Positions 1-10,070 are shown, counted from the stretch's first letter. The stretch is 64,000 bases of DNA from Nonomuraea solani (GCF_900108335.1 NZ_FNVT01000006.1:310001-374000); one strand, 5' to 3'. The notes: generated from the letters alone by a model not told the origin. Translations and numbers: made by a program.

Positions 1-822
1 GTCGCGGAGGGCGACCAGATCACCGTCCGCGCGTTGCTGAACCACACCGGCGGCCTGGCCGACTACGTGCGAGCCCCCGAGTTCGCCGACCCCGAGCACT
101 ACCGCGACCGCACCTACACCCCGCGGCGGCTCATCGCCGAGGCCGAACGCCTGCCCCGCCCCCAGCAGGGCCGCTTCGCCTACTCCAACACCGGCTACAT
201 CCTGCTCGGGCTGCTGGTGGAGAAGGTGACGGGCCACGACCTGGGCACCGAGCTGAAGAATCGAATCTTCCGACCGGCCGGGATGACGCGCTCCCACCTG
301 CCCCTGACCCGGCAGGACATCCGCGGCCCGCACGCGACCGGCTACCACCTCCCCGCCGGCGCCGACCCGGGCACGCCGGGCGCGCTCAGGCCGATCACCC
401 GGCTGAACCCGTCGTTCGCGTGGGCGGCGTACGGGGTGGTGTCGGACGCCCGCGACATGAACCGGTTCTACCGGGCGCTCTTCTCCGGCCGGCTCGTCGG
501 CCCGGACCTCCTGGCGCAGATGCGCACCGGCGTGCCGACGCCGCAGGCCCCGATCTTTCCCCGGTACGGGCTCGGGCTGGAGTCGGCCGGGCTGACGTGC
601 GGGGAGACGTGGGGCGCCACCGGTTCCATCCCCGGCTACATGACCTTCAGCTTCGCCGACGCGTCCGGCGCGCGGCGGATGACGCTGTCGATCAACGTGC
701 AGCGCAACGACCCGAAGGTGGGGACGATGCTGCTGGCCGCCGTCGACGCGCTCAACCGCTACTTCTGCGGCGAGCCGTACCGGCTGCCGGCGGGAAAGGG
801 TGTCACCGGTCTGGCAGGGTGA
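1..822 (+). CDS. Serine hydrolase / beta-lactamase-related protein (5' truncated)
   Basis: The frame is open from base 1, so the true start and the catalytic SxxK motif lie upstream of the window. The 273 visible residues contain LLNHTGGL, typical of class C beta-lactamase/D-alanyl-D-alanine carboxypeptidase-like enzymes. The catalytic tyrosine motif YSN follows in FAYSNTGYILLG, and an ATGSIPGY stretch near the C-terminus matches the position of the KTG-box/HxG region. Such enzymes act on peptidoglycan peptides, beta-lactams or small esters outside the cell; the substrate cannot be told here. The last 20 bp overlap the end of the convergent histidine kinase gene. Whether a signal peptide exists cannot be seen. 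Confidence 0.85.
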   Translation, partial: VAEGDQITVRALLNHTGGLADYVRAPEFADPEHYRDRTYTPRRLIAEAERLPRPQQGRFAYSNTGYILLGLLVEKVTGHDLGTELKNRIFRPAGMTRSHLPLTRQDIRGPHATGYHLPAGADPGTPGALRPITRLNPSFAWAAYGVVSDARDMNRFYRALFSGRLVGPDLLAQMRTGVPTPQAPIFPRYGLGLESAGLTCGETWGATGSIPGYMTFSFADASGARRMTLSINVQRNDPKVGTMLLAAVDALNRYFCGEPYRLPAGKGVTGLAG

Positions 823-2002
823 CGGTGACGCTCGCGCCGCCGTCGGCCGGGTTGGCGAACCGCAGGGTCGCGCCGATGACGCGGGCGTGGCCGAGCACGA
901 TGGTCAGGCCGAGCCCGTGGCCGCCGCCGCGCTCGGCCCGGCCGGTGCGGAAGCGCTGCGCCTCTCCCTCGTTCAGGAGCGTTAGGAGGTCGGGTGGGAG
1001 ACCCGGCCCGTGGTCGCGGATGACGATCCGACCAGGGCGCACGGTGATCGTGATCGGGGCGGCGCCGTGGGTGCGGGCGTTGAGGAGCAGGTTGGCGACG
1101 ATCCGCTCCAGGCGGCGGGCGTCGGTGACGGCCGTCGTGTCCTCGTCGGCACGCAGCTCGGCGGAAACGTCGACGCGGCGCAGCGACTCCCGCACCAGGC
1201 CGGCCAGCGGCACCGGCTGAAGGTCCGGCTCCCCGCCGGGCGCGTCCAGGTGGGAGATCTCCAGCAGGTCGTCGACCAGGCCCCGCAGCACGCCGATCCG
1301 GTCGCGGACCAGGTCGGTGGCCTCCCCTTCTGGCAGCAACTGGCCGGCGGTGAGCAGGCCCATCAGCGGGGTACGCAGGTCGTGCGCGACGTCGGCCGTG
1401 AACCGCTGCTCCGCCAGCAGCCGTCGTTGCAGGCCGGCGGCCATGGAGTTGAGCCCGGCGCCGATCTCGGCGATCTCGTCCCGGCCCCGCGCGTCGGTAC
1501 GAGCGGCCAGGTCGCCGTCGGCGATCCGGCGGGCGACGCGGGCCATGCGCCGCAGCCGCCGGTTGGGGAGCTCGGCCGCCAGCATCGACAGCGGCACCAC
1601 CCCGGCCAGGGCGAGCAGGGCGGCCTTGATCATGTCGCGGTCCAGCGCGTGCAGGCCGAGCAGGTCGGACCCCATCGAGATCTGTACGCTCACCGCCTGG
1701 CCGCCCCGGGGCTGGACCGCCCATACCCACGGCTCGTCCCGGTGGTCGAGCCCGTACCAGACCACTCGCCCGCCGCCGGGCCGCACCTGGGCGGCCAGGG
1801 CGTCAGGGAGTGACCCGACGCTCACCACGTCCGTGCCGCCGGCCAGTGACCGGTCGAGGGCGACTTCGGCGCGGCTCTCCCCCAGGTCCAGCGCGCGCTG
1901 CCAGGTCGCCCGGTGCACCAGGAGGCCGACCACGGCGGCGACGACGGTGGCGGCGAGGGTGACGAGGGCGGCGATCTTCCATCGCAGCGATGCCGGATTC
2001 AT
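803..2002 (-). CDS. Sensor histidine kinase (HAMP, HisKA, HATPase)
   Basis: This 399-residue membrane kinase has an N-terminal TM helix (residues about 8-28), a short extracytoplasmic sensor and a second TM helix near residue 130. A HAMP linker follows. The H-box is DVAHDLRTPL, with an N-box NLLLNARTHG and G-boxes DHGPGLPP and GHGLGLTIV. It should autophosphorylate on the H-box histidine and signal envelope stress or an antibiotic. It is the last gene of a minus-strand operon, 12 bp after the ABC permease, which suggests that it senses or controls that transporter. No response regulator gene adjoins it in this window. Confidence 0.9.
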   Translation of the reverse strand: MNPASLRWKIAALVTLAATVVAAVVGLLVHRATWQRALDLGESRAEVALDRSLAGGTDVVSVGSLPDALAAQVRPGGGRVVWYGLDHRDEPWVWAVQPRGGQAVSVQISMGSDLLGLHALDRDMIKAALLALAGVVPLSMLAAELPNRRLRRMARVARRIADGDLAARTDARGRDEIAEIGAGLNSMAAGLQRRLLAEQRFTADVAHDLRTPLMGLLTAGQLLPEGEATDLVRDRIGVLRGLVDDLLEISHLDAPGGEPDLQPVPLAGLVRESLRRVDVSAELRADEDTTAVTDARRLERIVANLLLNARTHGAAPITITVRPGRIVIRDHGPGLPPDLLTLLNEGEAQRFRTGRAERGGGHGLGLTIVLGHARVIGATLRFANPADGGASVTVTLPDR

Positions 2003-2014
2003 GTGGCGCCATAT

Positions 2015-3190
2015 CTATCGAAGTGCGTTGACCGGTTCCATGCGGGCGGCACGCAGGGCCGGATACAGCCCCGCGAGCAGCCCGACGACCGCACCGGCGG
2101 CGGGTGCCATGACGGCCAACCGTACATCCATGACCGGCGTCCACTGCTTGACGGCGCAGACCGCGACGATCACCACGATCCCGCCGGAGGCACCGATGAC
2201 GCCGCCGGTCAGCCCGGTGAGCGTGGACTCCAGCAGGAACTGCGCGGCGATGTGCCGGCGGGCGGCGCCGAGGGCGCGGCGCAGGCCGATCTCGGCGACG
2301 CGCTCCATCACGGTCACCAGCGTCACGTTGGCGATGCCGACCGCCCCGACGACCAGGGAGACCAGGCCGAGGATCAGGAACAGGGCGTTGACGTCGCCCT
2401 CCACCGCGTCGCGCGCCCGGGTGGGGCTGGGCGGCGAGATGACCTGGAGCAGCGCCTCGTTGCCGGGGCTGAGCGCGGCCGGCGCCTGCTTCGCGATCAG
2501 TTCGGCGGCGCCGAGACCGGTGTTGACCAGGACCCGGGTCACGGTGCTCAGGCCGTAGCGCTCGCCGACGGCCGGTGGCAGCATGACCGCGCTCGTGAGG
2601 CTCTTCTCGCGTTGCGGGTCGCCGAGCACGCCGATGACGGTGTACGCCTGGGTGCCGATGAAGACGGCCGGCGCCCGGGCCAGCCGGGTGACGCCCAGGA
2701 GTTCGGCCGCGTGCCGGCCCAGGACGACGACCTTGTCGCCGCGGGCGATGTGCCCGGCGTCGAAGTAGCGGCCCTCGATCATCCGGCCTTTGACCGCGGC
2801 GGGCAGGCCGGGGCTGCTGGAGAGCACGGTCAGCGTCTGGTCGGTGACCCGGGTCGGGTCCACGATGTCGTTGGAGCGGACGACGAGGTTGGCGCTCTGT
2901 TTCGACTCGGCGATCGCGGCGGCCGAGACCACCCCGCGCAGCCGGGTCACCCGGCCGACGTCGGCCCAGCCGACCAGGGGAAAGGGGTGCTCAGGGACCT
3001 CGACCGTGACGGAGGTGGCGGTGAGCTCGTCGAAGCGGCCGACGATCTGGTTGCCCGCCGTCGCGGCGACGCCCAGCGTGACCACGAGCGTGGTGATGCC
3101 CAGCACGGTGCCGAGCGTGGTCAGCGCCGAGCGCACCGGGCGGGCCAGCAGCCCCGCCACGGCCTCGGTCAGCAGGTCGCGAGGGTGCAC
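2015..3190 (-). CDS. ABC transporter permease, FtsX/MacB type
   Basis: The protein has 391 residues. A TM helix at about residues 20-42 is followed by a large extracytoplasmic MacB-core-like domain (about 43-260), and three TM helices fill the C-terminal third. The architecture is that of MacB/FtsX permeases, which couple ATP hydrolysis to movements outside the membrane. The GTG start at 3190 was chosen because the GGAG upstream of it overlaps the end of the ATPase gene, and because the extra upstream codons have no permease character. It lies between the ATPase and the kinase in one operon. Likely role: antimicrobial peptide or envelope-stress export with the adaptor encoded upstream. Confidence 0.88.
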   Translation of the reverse strand: MHPRDLLTEAVAGLLARPVRSALTTLGTVLGITTLVVTLGVAATAGNQIVGRFDELTATSVTVEVPEHPFPLVGWADVGRVTRLRGVVSAAAIAESKQSANLVVRSNDIVDPTRVTDQTLTVLSSSPGLPAAVKGRMIEGRYFDAGHIARGDKVVVLGRHAAELLGVTRLARAPAVFIGTQAYTVIGVLGDPQREKSLTSAVMLPPAVGERYGLSTVTRVLVNTGLGAAELIAKQAPAALSPGNEALLQVISPPSPTRARDAVEGDVNALFLILGLVSLVVGAVGIANVTLVTVMERVAEIGLRRALGAARRHIAAQFLLESTLTGLTGGVIGASGGIVVIVAVCAVKQWTPVMDVRLAVMAPAAGAVVGLLAGLYPALRAARMEPVNALR

Positions 3191-3192
3191 GT

Positions 3193-3859
<667 letters not shown>

Positions 3860-3867
<8 letters not shown>

Positions 3868-5527
3868 TGTTGATCACCACCAGGTCGCCCGGGTCGAGGT
3901 CGCCGGTCACCTCCACGGCTCCGTCGGCGGACAGGCCGGTGCGTACCTCGACCTCTTTGACCTGGTCGGGCGCGGTCTCCACCTGCACCCGGGCCTTGCC
4001 GTCGGCGGCGGTGACGACCGCCGCGGCGGGGACCACGAGCACCTCGCGACCGGTGGCGCCGATGGTCACGCGGACCGTGACGGGCGCGCCGGCGAGCCTC
4101 TTGAGCCCCTTCATCGAGGCGGGAGTGATCGTCACCGGCACGGCGCCCTTGGCGTCTCGTCCGCCCAGTGAGGTCACCGTGCCGCGGACGGTCTTGCCGG
4201 CCTCGGTCTCGATGCTCGCGTCCAGCCCCGTCTTCAGCCGCTCGGCCTCGGCCACGTCCACCGAGCCCGCCACCACGAACGTGGAGCCGGTCACCGTGGC
4301 GACCGATTCATCCACGAGCTCGCCCGCCTTGATCTTCGCCTTGTGCAGGCGGACGGGCAGCCTGGGCAGGAAGACGATCTCCCCCGGCGGGACGGTGGTG
4401 CCGTAGGTCCTTTCGAACTCGGCCAGCAGCGCCCGCGCGGCGGCCAGGTCGGCCCGGGCGTTGGCCACCTTCAGCTTGACGGGCGAGAGTCGCCTGGCCT
4501 GCCGGAGCGTCTGCTCGGCGGTGACGACCGCCTCGCGCGCCACCCGGACGTTCCTGGCCAGCTCGGTCAGCCGCGCGGCCCGCGCGGTCGCGGCCTCCTC
4601 GTGTACGCGCTCCAGCGCCGACCTGGCGGCGGCCAGCTCCGCTTCGGCGTTGTCGATCCGGAGTTCAGAAAGGCGGGTATCGGCCGGGCTGGGAGTGGGA
4701 GTGGGGGTGGCCTGAGTCTGCTCCTGCCGGGCCGCCAGCAGTTTCTCCTCGGCGGCGCGTACGGCACTTTCGGCGGCGTCGATCTTGGCCTCGTCCTCGG
4801 TGGTGAGCTCCTGTGCCCGCGCGCTCTTCAGCGCCCGCTCGGCCTCCGTCAGATCCTGCCGGGCGCCGGCCAGCTTGACCTTCAGCGGCAGCACGTCCCT
4901 GCCCTGGTCAAGGGCCTTGCGCTCGGTCGCGAGCACGTCCTGCGCGGTCCGTACGGCCCGGCGCAGCTCGTCGCGCTGTTGCCGCAGCTCCAACGTGGGC
5001 TGCTGCGCCTCGTAACCGCGCTCGGCGTAGAAGCGCGTCACCGCGGCGGCGGTCGCCGGGTCGAACACGCCGGTCGCGGGCGCACGGTGGCCGAGCCTGC
5101 GCAGCGCCTTCTGCAACTGCTCGACGTCGGCGCCCTTGGCCCCGGCGACGATGCCGCGGTGCATCGGCACCTTGCCGGCGAAGACGAACACCGGGCGCCC
5201 GTTCACCTCCATCAGCACCGCGCCCTCCGCGAGGGTGCCCCGGCGGGGAGCGCGGGTGGCGCGCTGAGCGGTCTCGCCGCCGCCGACCACGCCGGCCGGC
5301 GACACCGGGTGCGGCGAGCCGTACTCCAGGGTGCCGCTGACCACGACGGTGGAGACCAGCCTGCGCCGCTCGACCGCGACGGTGACCAGCGACGGCTTGG
5401 GCGGTTTGCGGGCCGCCGCCTCGTCGGCCGGGGAGCGCAGCAGGGTGCCCACGCCCCAGCCGGTCCCCGCGATCACCAGGACCACGGCCAGGACGAGCAG
5501 CAGCTTGCAGCGAGGGGTGCGGGTCAC
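3860..5527 (-). CDS. Periplasmic adaptor (HlyD/MacA type) with peptidoglycan-binding domain
   Basis: The product has 555 residues. It has an N-terminal TM anchor (LLLVLAVVLVIAGTGWGVG), then a beta/lipoyl-like part. A PG_binding_1 motif follows at about residues 110-155 (GADVEQLQKALRRLGHR). A long Ala/Glu/Arg-rich coiled coil occupies about residues 160-400, and the C-terminal beta-barrel resembles RND/MacA adaptors. The GTG start at 5527 overlaps the lipoprotein stop (GTGA) and is where the membrane anchor begins; upstream codons in this frame belong to the neighbouring gene. In Gram-positives such adaptors work with MacB-like transporters and attach to the wall. A Thr/Pro run breaks the coiled coil near 4690. 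Confidence 0.88.
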
Positions 5528-6303
5528 CGCTCCTGGAACCCGTACTTCACCCTGGCCTCGTTGGTGAGGCGCTGCTGCAGGGGCAGGAAGGCGGCGTAGA
5601 AGTCCTTGCCGCACTCCAGGTCGGCCAGCGCCGACGTGATCTCCTTGGCGAGGTACGGCCGGGCCTCCGCCGCCGTCACGGTGCCCGGCTTGCCGAGCTT
5701 GTCCGCCTGCTCGCTCCACACCACCATGCCGCGGGCGCTCAGCGCGACCGGCTTCGCGGAGGTCACCCGCTCGCCCTTGGACTTCAGGCACTCGGCGAAC
5801 GGCGCGGCGAGCTCCAGCAGCCTGGGGTCGCCGTCGAGGGTCTTGTCGATGTTCTCGATCTCGGTGCTCATCTGGTCCTGGTAGTCGGCGACCGAGGTGA
5901 CCTTCAGGCCGTTCACCTGCTGGAGAGCGGTGACCCTGCACTCGTTCATGGTCTTGACGTAGGCGTCCCGCTTGGCGCCGGACAGGCCCTCGATCGCCGC
6001 CTGGTTCGGGTCCGGCGCCTGTGTCTCCGGCGGCTTCGGATAGACGATGGCGGAGAAGATGCCGAAGCCGTTCTTACTTCTGTCCGCCTTCATCGCCGCG
6101 TAGTCGGCGGGGTTCGCCTCGGGCTTCCTGGGCGGGCTCACCGAGGGGGTGTAGGTGAAGCCCTTCTGCTTCATGCAGGTGGCGATGACGGTCTCGCGTT
6201 CGCGCGCCTTGTCCGAAGGAGCGCTGACGGCCGCGGGGGGCGGGGATCCTCCGCAGCCGGTCAGCACCGCCAGGCCGAGCAGACCGTGGGTCAGCACACG
6301 CAT
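5524..6303 (-). CDS. Lipoprotein, first gene of the ABC operon
   Basis: The gene encodes 259 residues. The signal peptide ends in a lipobox (LAVLTGC), so the mature protein should be lipid-anchored at the Cys. The ATG at 6303 is preceded by AAGGAG at good spacing and gives a compact signal peptide; the longer frame upstream adds only low-complexity residues. The mature part holds CMKQKGF, a short motif I associate with actinobacterial lipoproteins next to adaptor genes, and Cys pairs that may form disulfides. It overlaps the adaptor gene by four bases. The molecular function is unknown; it may be an accessory of the transporter. Confidence 0.75.
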   Translation of the reverse strand: MRVLTHGLLGLAVLTGCGGSPPPAAVSAPSDKARERETVIATCMKQKGFTYTPSVSPPRKPEANPADYAAMKADRSKNGFGIFSAIVYPKPPETQAPDPNQAAIEGLSGAKRDAYVKTMNECRVTALQQVNGLKVTSVADYQDQMSTEIENIDKTLDGDPRLLELAAPFAECLKSKGERVTSAKPVALSARGMVVWSEQADKLGKPGTVTAAEARPYLAKEITSALADLECGKDFYAAFLPLQQRLTNEARVKYGFQER

Positions 6304-6435
6304 CGAGACTCCTTCCGTGGACGGCGCCGCCTTTCGCGGCGCCGTGGCCACTTTGGAGCCCTTATCCGTCCGCCCGGTCTTCGCCGGGTATCGGCGGGCG
6401 CTCGGTCATGTATCCGCCACGTATCAGAGGCGGTC

Positions 6436-7518
6436 TCAAAGGCAGGCGAGCCGTACCGGGCCGGCCACCATGGCCAGGTCGCCCGTCGTGTTCCCCTTGC
6501 CGGTGTCGGTGATCTCCACCATCGCCAGGCCGCTGGTGATCGTGACGGGAGCCGGGCCCGCGACCCATTTGCCCTGGCGCATCCGCTGGTCGAGGGTGAA
6601 CTCCGCGACCGTGCGGGCGTCCTGGTCGAAGCCGTCGATGACGGTGTACCAGACCCGCTGGCCGGCGAAGCCGGTCTTGGGGATGTACACGCCCACGTAG
6701 CACTGGTGCCGGCCGTCCAGTCCGGTCGTGAAGCGCCACTGGAAGCTGTTGCTCGGATGGGTGGTCTTGGTCGCGTCGTAGGTCAGCTCGGAGAACAGGA
6801 AGCCGTCGCCGCAGCCAGCGCCCGTCCAGCCGGGGACGCTGGCGTCCTTCCATCCGTCCCGGCCCGGCAGCCCGTCGATGCGGACGCTCCTTTTGGCGTC
6901 ACGCGGGCAGCCGGGGCCGGCGACCGCGATGAAGGCGGGCTTCACGGCGGCGGCCTTCGTGCCGCGCGGCACCGGGCGCGCGGACGCCGACGTGGTGGCG
7001 GACACCTCCTGACGGCCCGCGACCGACACGGCCATGGGGGCCCGGTTCTGGTAGATCAGCAGCGCCGCCGGCACCGCGATCTGCGCGAGCACCCCGACGA
7101 TCACCCACGTCTTGATGGAGGTACGCCTTCTGGCCGCGGGTGGCGGTTCCGGGGCCGGTCCGACGCGTGGATACTCCACGGTCTCGTAGACGCGGTCGCT
7201 CTGCCGTACCCGCAGCAGGGTGTTGACCACGTGCCATTTCCTGGTCCACTCGATCTGGTCGCCGCCGCACGCGGTCACGTACGCCTGCGTGGCCTCCAGG
7301 CTGGGCAGCGCGTCCCCCGACGCCGCCGCCGCCAGCTCGGCGGCCGGATGTCCCGTCCTGCGCTTCATCGCGCGGTGACTGGGATTGCCCGCCGCCGCCC
7401 GCAGCTCGCGCAGCCCGCGGGCGAACTCCTTCACCGGATCGGGCGCCGCCGCGCGCGCGTGCCGCCCCCGGGACCTGCTGCCACGCGGTAATTCCCGGAT
7501 CGTCTCTCTACTCGTCAT
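6436..7518 (-). CDS. HTH-TM-ectodomain protein, copy A
   Basis: This 360-residue protein is a paralogue of the next minus-strand gene. Residues about 28-90 resemble the XRE-like N-terminal domain common in actinomycete regulators (FARGLRELRAAAGNPSHRAM, then LPSLEATQAYVTACGG). One TM helix lies at about 137-157, followed by a low-complexity linker. A conserved ectodomain runs from about 200 to 360 and contains GPGCPRD, WTGAGCGDGFLFSEL, RHQCYVGVYIPKTG and a terminal LACL, giving four cysteines that could form two disulfides. The likely topology is cytoplasmic HTH and extracellular C-terminus, but any ligand or DNA target is unknown. The ATG at 7518 follows a GGGGGG ribosome site. Confidence 0.75.
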   Translation of the reverse strand: MTSRETIRELPRGSRSRGRHARAAAPDPVKEFARGLRELRAAAGNPSHRAMKRRTGHPAAELAAAASGDALPSLEATQAYVTACGGDQIEWTRKWHVVNTLLRVRQSDRVYETVEYPRVGPAPEPPPAARRRTSIKTWVIVGVLAQIAVPAALLIYQNRAPMAVSVAGRQEVSATTSASARPVPRGTKAAAVKPAFIAVAGPGCPRDAKRSVRIDGLPGRDGWKDASVPGWTGAGCGDGFLFSELTYDATKTTHPSNSFQWRFTTGLDGRHQCYVGVYIPKTGFAGQRVWYTVIDGFDQDARTVAEFTLDQRMRQGKWVAGPAPVTITSGLAMVEITDTGKGNTTGDLAMVAGPVRLACL

Positions 7519-7540
7519 CGTGCCCCCCAGCGATTTGTTT

Positions 7541-7638
7541 CGGCCCGTGGTCGTCGGCCCGTGGTCATCAGTCCGTGGTCATCGGTCCGTGGTCATCGGT
7601 CCGTGGTCATCGGTCCGTGGTCATCGGTCCGTGGTCAA
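7541..7638. repeat. Seven-unit 14-bp tandem repeat between two paralogous genes
   Basis: Seven contiguous 14-bp units run from 7541 to 7638. The plus-strand consensus is CGGTCCGTGGTCAT. Three units are identical (7583-7624) and the outer units carry one to three substitutions. The array starts at the stop codon of copy B and nearly fills the intergenic space before copy A. Fourteen is not a multiple of three, so it is not a coding expansion. On the minus strand each full unit contains an ATG. Confidence 0.95.
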
Positions 7639-8672
7639 GGGCACGACAGCCGGGCCGGGCCGGCTGCCATGGCCTGGTTGCCTGTGGTGTTGCCGCGGCC
7701 GGTGTCGGTGATCTCCACGATGACCAGGCCGCTGGTGATGATCAGGGGAACCGGAGCCGGAACCCACTGGCCCTGCCGCATGCGCTGGTCGAGGGTGAAC
7801 TCCCCGACCGTGCGCGCCTCCTCGTCGAAGCCGTCGCTCACCGTGTACCAGACGCGCTGCCCGGCCAGCCCCGACTTCGGCACGTACACCGTCAGCGTGC
7901 ACTGGTGCGGGCCGCGCAGTCCCGTGGTGAAGCGCCACTGGAAGGCGTTGCGCGGACGCGCCGCCCCCCGCGTGCCCGCCTTCAGCTCCGAGAACAGGAA
8001 GCTGTCGCCGCACCCCGCGCCGGTCCAGCCGGAGGCGCCGGCGTCCTTCCAGCCGTCCCGGCCCGGCATGGCGTCGATGCGGACGCTCCGCATCGTGTCG
8101 CGCGGGCAGCTCGGCCCGGCGACAGCGGTGAACGTGGGACGGGTCGTTTGTGCGGTCTGTGCGGTCTGCGTCGTCTGCTTCGTCTCGCCGTCCTTGGTCG
8201 ACAGGAACCGGAACAGCACGTCCTGGCGGAACGCGCCGGCCGTGGCCAGCCCGGTCACGCCGAGCGCGACGAGGAGCGCCGAGAGCTTGATGACACGGCG
8301 GTTCAGCCGTGCCCGTGCCCGCACCCGCTGTGGGCGGTGCGCGGGCGCCGCCGGTCCCGCGAACGCCTCGTCGTCGTTGGTCTTGTTGTCCAGCTCCGCC
8401 CTCAGCGTGTTCCACTTTCCGGCCCACGCGTCCTGGTCACCGCCGCACGCCCCCACGTACGCCTTCGTGACCGCCAGGCTCGGCAGCCTGTCCCCCGACG
8501 CGGCCGCGGACAGCGCCGACGACGAGTAGCCCGCCTTGCGCTCCATGGCCCGGTAGCTCGGATTGCCCGCCGCCCATCGCAGGTCGCGCAGACCCTGGGC
8601 GAACTCCTGAAGTGGTCCTGACGGGACCGGCCGTTCCCGCCTGCCTCGGGTGGTGGTGTCTTGGTGGATCAT
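7635..8672 (-). CDS. HTH-TM-ectodomain protein, copy B
   Basis: This 345-residue tandem paralogue of copy A shares the same layout. The XRE-like N-terminal region contains FAQGLRDLRWAAGNPSYRAM and LPSLAVTKAYVGACGG. A TM helix lies near residues 135-152, then comes a Thr/Gln-rich linker with repeated TAQ. The ectodomain carries GPSCPRD, GAGCGDSFLFSEL, PHQCTLTVYVPKSG and LSCP. The ectodomains are far more alike than the linkers, which suggests selection on the outside domain. I chose the second ATG of an ATGATG pair (8672) because AGGGGG sits just upstream; 8675 is possible. Its TGA lies inside the 14-bp repeat array. Confidence 0.75.
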   Translation of the reverse strand: MIHQDTTTRGRRERPVPSGPLQEFAQGLRDLRWAAGNPSYRAMERKAGYSSSALSAAASGDRLPSLAVTKAYVGACGGDQDAWAGKWNTLRAELDNKTNDDEAFAGPAAPAHRPQRVRARARLNRRVIKLSALLVALGVTGLATAGAFRQDVLFRFLSTKDGETKQTTQTAQTAQTTRPTFTAVAGPSCPRDTMRSVRIDAMPGRDGWKDAGASGWTGAGCGDSFLFSELKAGTRGAARPRNAFQWRFTTGLRGPHQCTLTVYVPKSGLAGQRVWYTVSDGFDEEARTVGEFTLDQRMRQGQWVPAPVPLIITSGLVIVEITDTGRGNTTGNQAMAAGPARLSCP

Positions 8673-8794
8673 CATGCCCCCTGACGAGATGAACTGTCGG
8701 CCCCTATTCGTCGGCACCCGGCCGGTGGACGGAATCTTTGTGTTTCGGAATTGACTGTGACCAGACGGTTGCCGTCCCTAAATCACACGCCAAT

Positions 8795-8822
8795 GGGTGA
8801 CCCCCGAGGTCGGGGGCCACCC
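8795..8822 (-). terminator. GC-rich hairpin downstream of the secreted-protein gene
   Basis: An imperfect inverted repeat (GGGTGACCCCCG and its mirror CGGGGGCCACCC, one mismatch, four-base loop) lies 27 bp past the stop of the minus-strand gene ending at 8850. It lacks a clear U-run, as is common in high-GC actinomycetes. It is also placed in front of copy B, so it would separate the two transcription units. Confidence 0.55.
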
Positions 8823-8849
8823 ACGCGCGGCGATCCGGAAAAGCCGGAA

Positions 8850-9803
8850 CTATCGACGCCTGACCTTGCCGAGAACGTCCACGACCGGCTCGTTGCAGGT
8901 GTTGGTGTAACGGACGATCACGGTGTACTTGACGCCCCTCTTCAGGAAGTCCGTGGAGTACCGCACGCGGTCCTCCAGAACCGAGTTCCTGGCGACGCGG
9001 GGCTGCGGACGGAGGACCTCAGCGCCCTTCTTCGACAGGAACACGAAGTTGACCGTGCTGAACCTCTTCAGCTTGTCGCCGAACGGGGCCAGGAACGAGT
9101 TCCGGCCGAGAACGAGGGTCCTGCCCAGGTTGTCGCCGCCGATGAAGTTCGAGGGCGTGAACCGGCCCCTGCCGACCGTCGTACCGAACAGGCGGACGTA
9201 GCCGGGCACCCGGCAGTTCTGCCGCTGCAGCTCGGCCCGGAAGTACCTCTCGGGCGACTTGAACGAGCCGAACCCGTCGCGCTTGCTGCCCGGCTGCCGC
9301 TTGACCAGCCAGTCCACGAAATTGACCCCGGCGTCCCGCAGGACCCGCTCGATCGACTCGGGGATGCGCCTGCCCGCGCTGGTCGTGCTGGGAAGCTGCT
9401 GGGTCAGGCTCGGGTCACCGGACTGTACGGTGCCGTCGCCCGTGTTCGGCTGGGTCGTGTTGGTGTTGTTGCCGCCGCCCCGGTTGCGGTTGAGCAGCGA
9501 GTCAAGGGCCCGGTTGCCGAGCTCCTTGCCCAGGTCCTTGCCCAGATCCTTGAAGAAGTCGCCGAGCCCGGAACCACTGGAGCCGGTGCCCGGGTCCGTC
9601 TGCCGCGGCTGAGTGAGCCCGAAGTCGAACGAGCCGCCGCCTGACGAGCCGCCGAAGTCGAACGAGCTGCCCGACCCACCGCCGAACCCGAACGGGTCCG
9701 CCGTCTGTGCGTGCGCCGCCCCGCCGGTGAGGCCGCTCCCGACCAGCACACCGCCGACCGCGAGCCCGGCGACCGTAAGACGAAGCTTCGAAGGTGCTCT
9801 CAC
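8850..9803 (-). CDS. Secreted protein of unknown function with Gly/Ser/Phe-rich segment
   Basis: The product has 317 residues. It has a Sec signal (LRLTVAGLAVGGVLVGSGL, cleavage near AHA-QT), then a Gly/Ser/Phe/Asp-rich segment with DFGG repeats, then a FFKDLGKDLGKELG helix. An Asn/Thr-rich linker follows. The folded C-terminal domain (about residues 140-317) has two cysteines (QRQNCRVPG and NTCNEP). The GTG start at 9803 has AAGGGG upstream and places the signal peptide at the N-terminus. I recognise no family. The modular layout resembles surface or spore-associated proteins, but that is inference only. Hairpins flank the gene. Confidence 0.7.
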   Translation of the reverse strand: MRAPSKLRLTVAGLAVGGVLVGSGLTGGAAHAQTADPFGFGGGSGSSFDFGGSSGGGSFDFGLTQPRQTDPGTGSSGSGLGDFFKDLGKDLGKELGNRALDSLLNRNRGGGNNTNTTQPNTGDGTVQSGDPSLTQQLPSTTSAGRRIPESIERVLRDAGVNFVDWLVKRQPGSKRDGFGSFKSPERYFRAELQRQNCRVPGYVRLFGTTVGRGRFTPSNFIGGDNLGRTLVLGRNSFLAPFGDKLKRFSTVNFVFLSKKGAEVLRPQPRVARNSVLEDRVRYSTDFLKRGVKYTVIVRYTNTCNEPVVDVLGKVRRR

Positions 9804-10070
9804 TGTTTTCCCCTTCTCATGGTGACGCGATCGGCGGGTTCGCTCTTTTCTGGAGCCGCCCGGGTTGCCGAAGCGCGTCGGAATGTTTCGTGCCATTCCT
9901 GATTACGGGGCTCATCAATGACCATCCAGATGGGGACGTTGTCCATCGCCCCAATGTGTTGACCACACGGGGGCTCACTGGTCATTCAATGGACGGCACT
10001 CCGCCCCGCCCCTCGCCGGAATCAGTACGCCGGCCTTTCCTGGCGGTGTCCTTCACCACGGCGCCCATGG

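Noticed and set aside
7541..7638. CRISPR array
   Set aside because: The 14-bp units are contiguous with no spacers; it is a simple tandem repeat.
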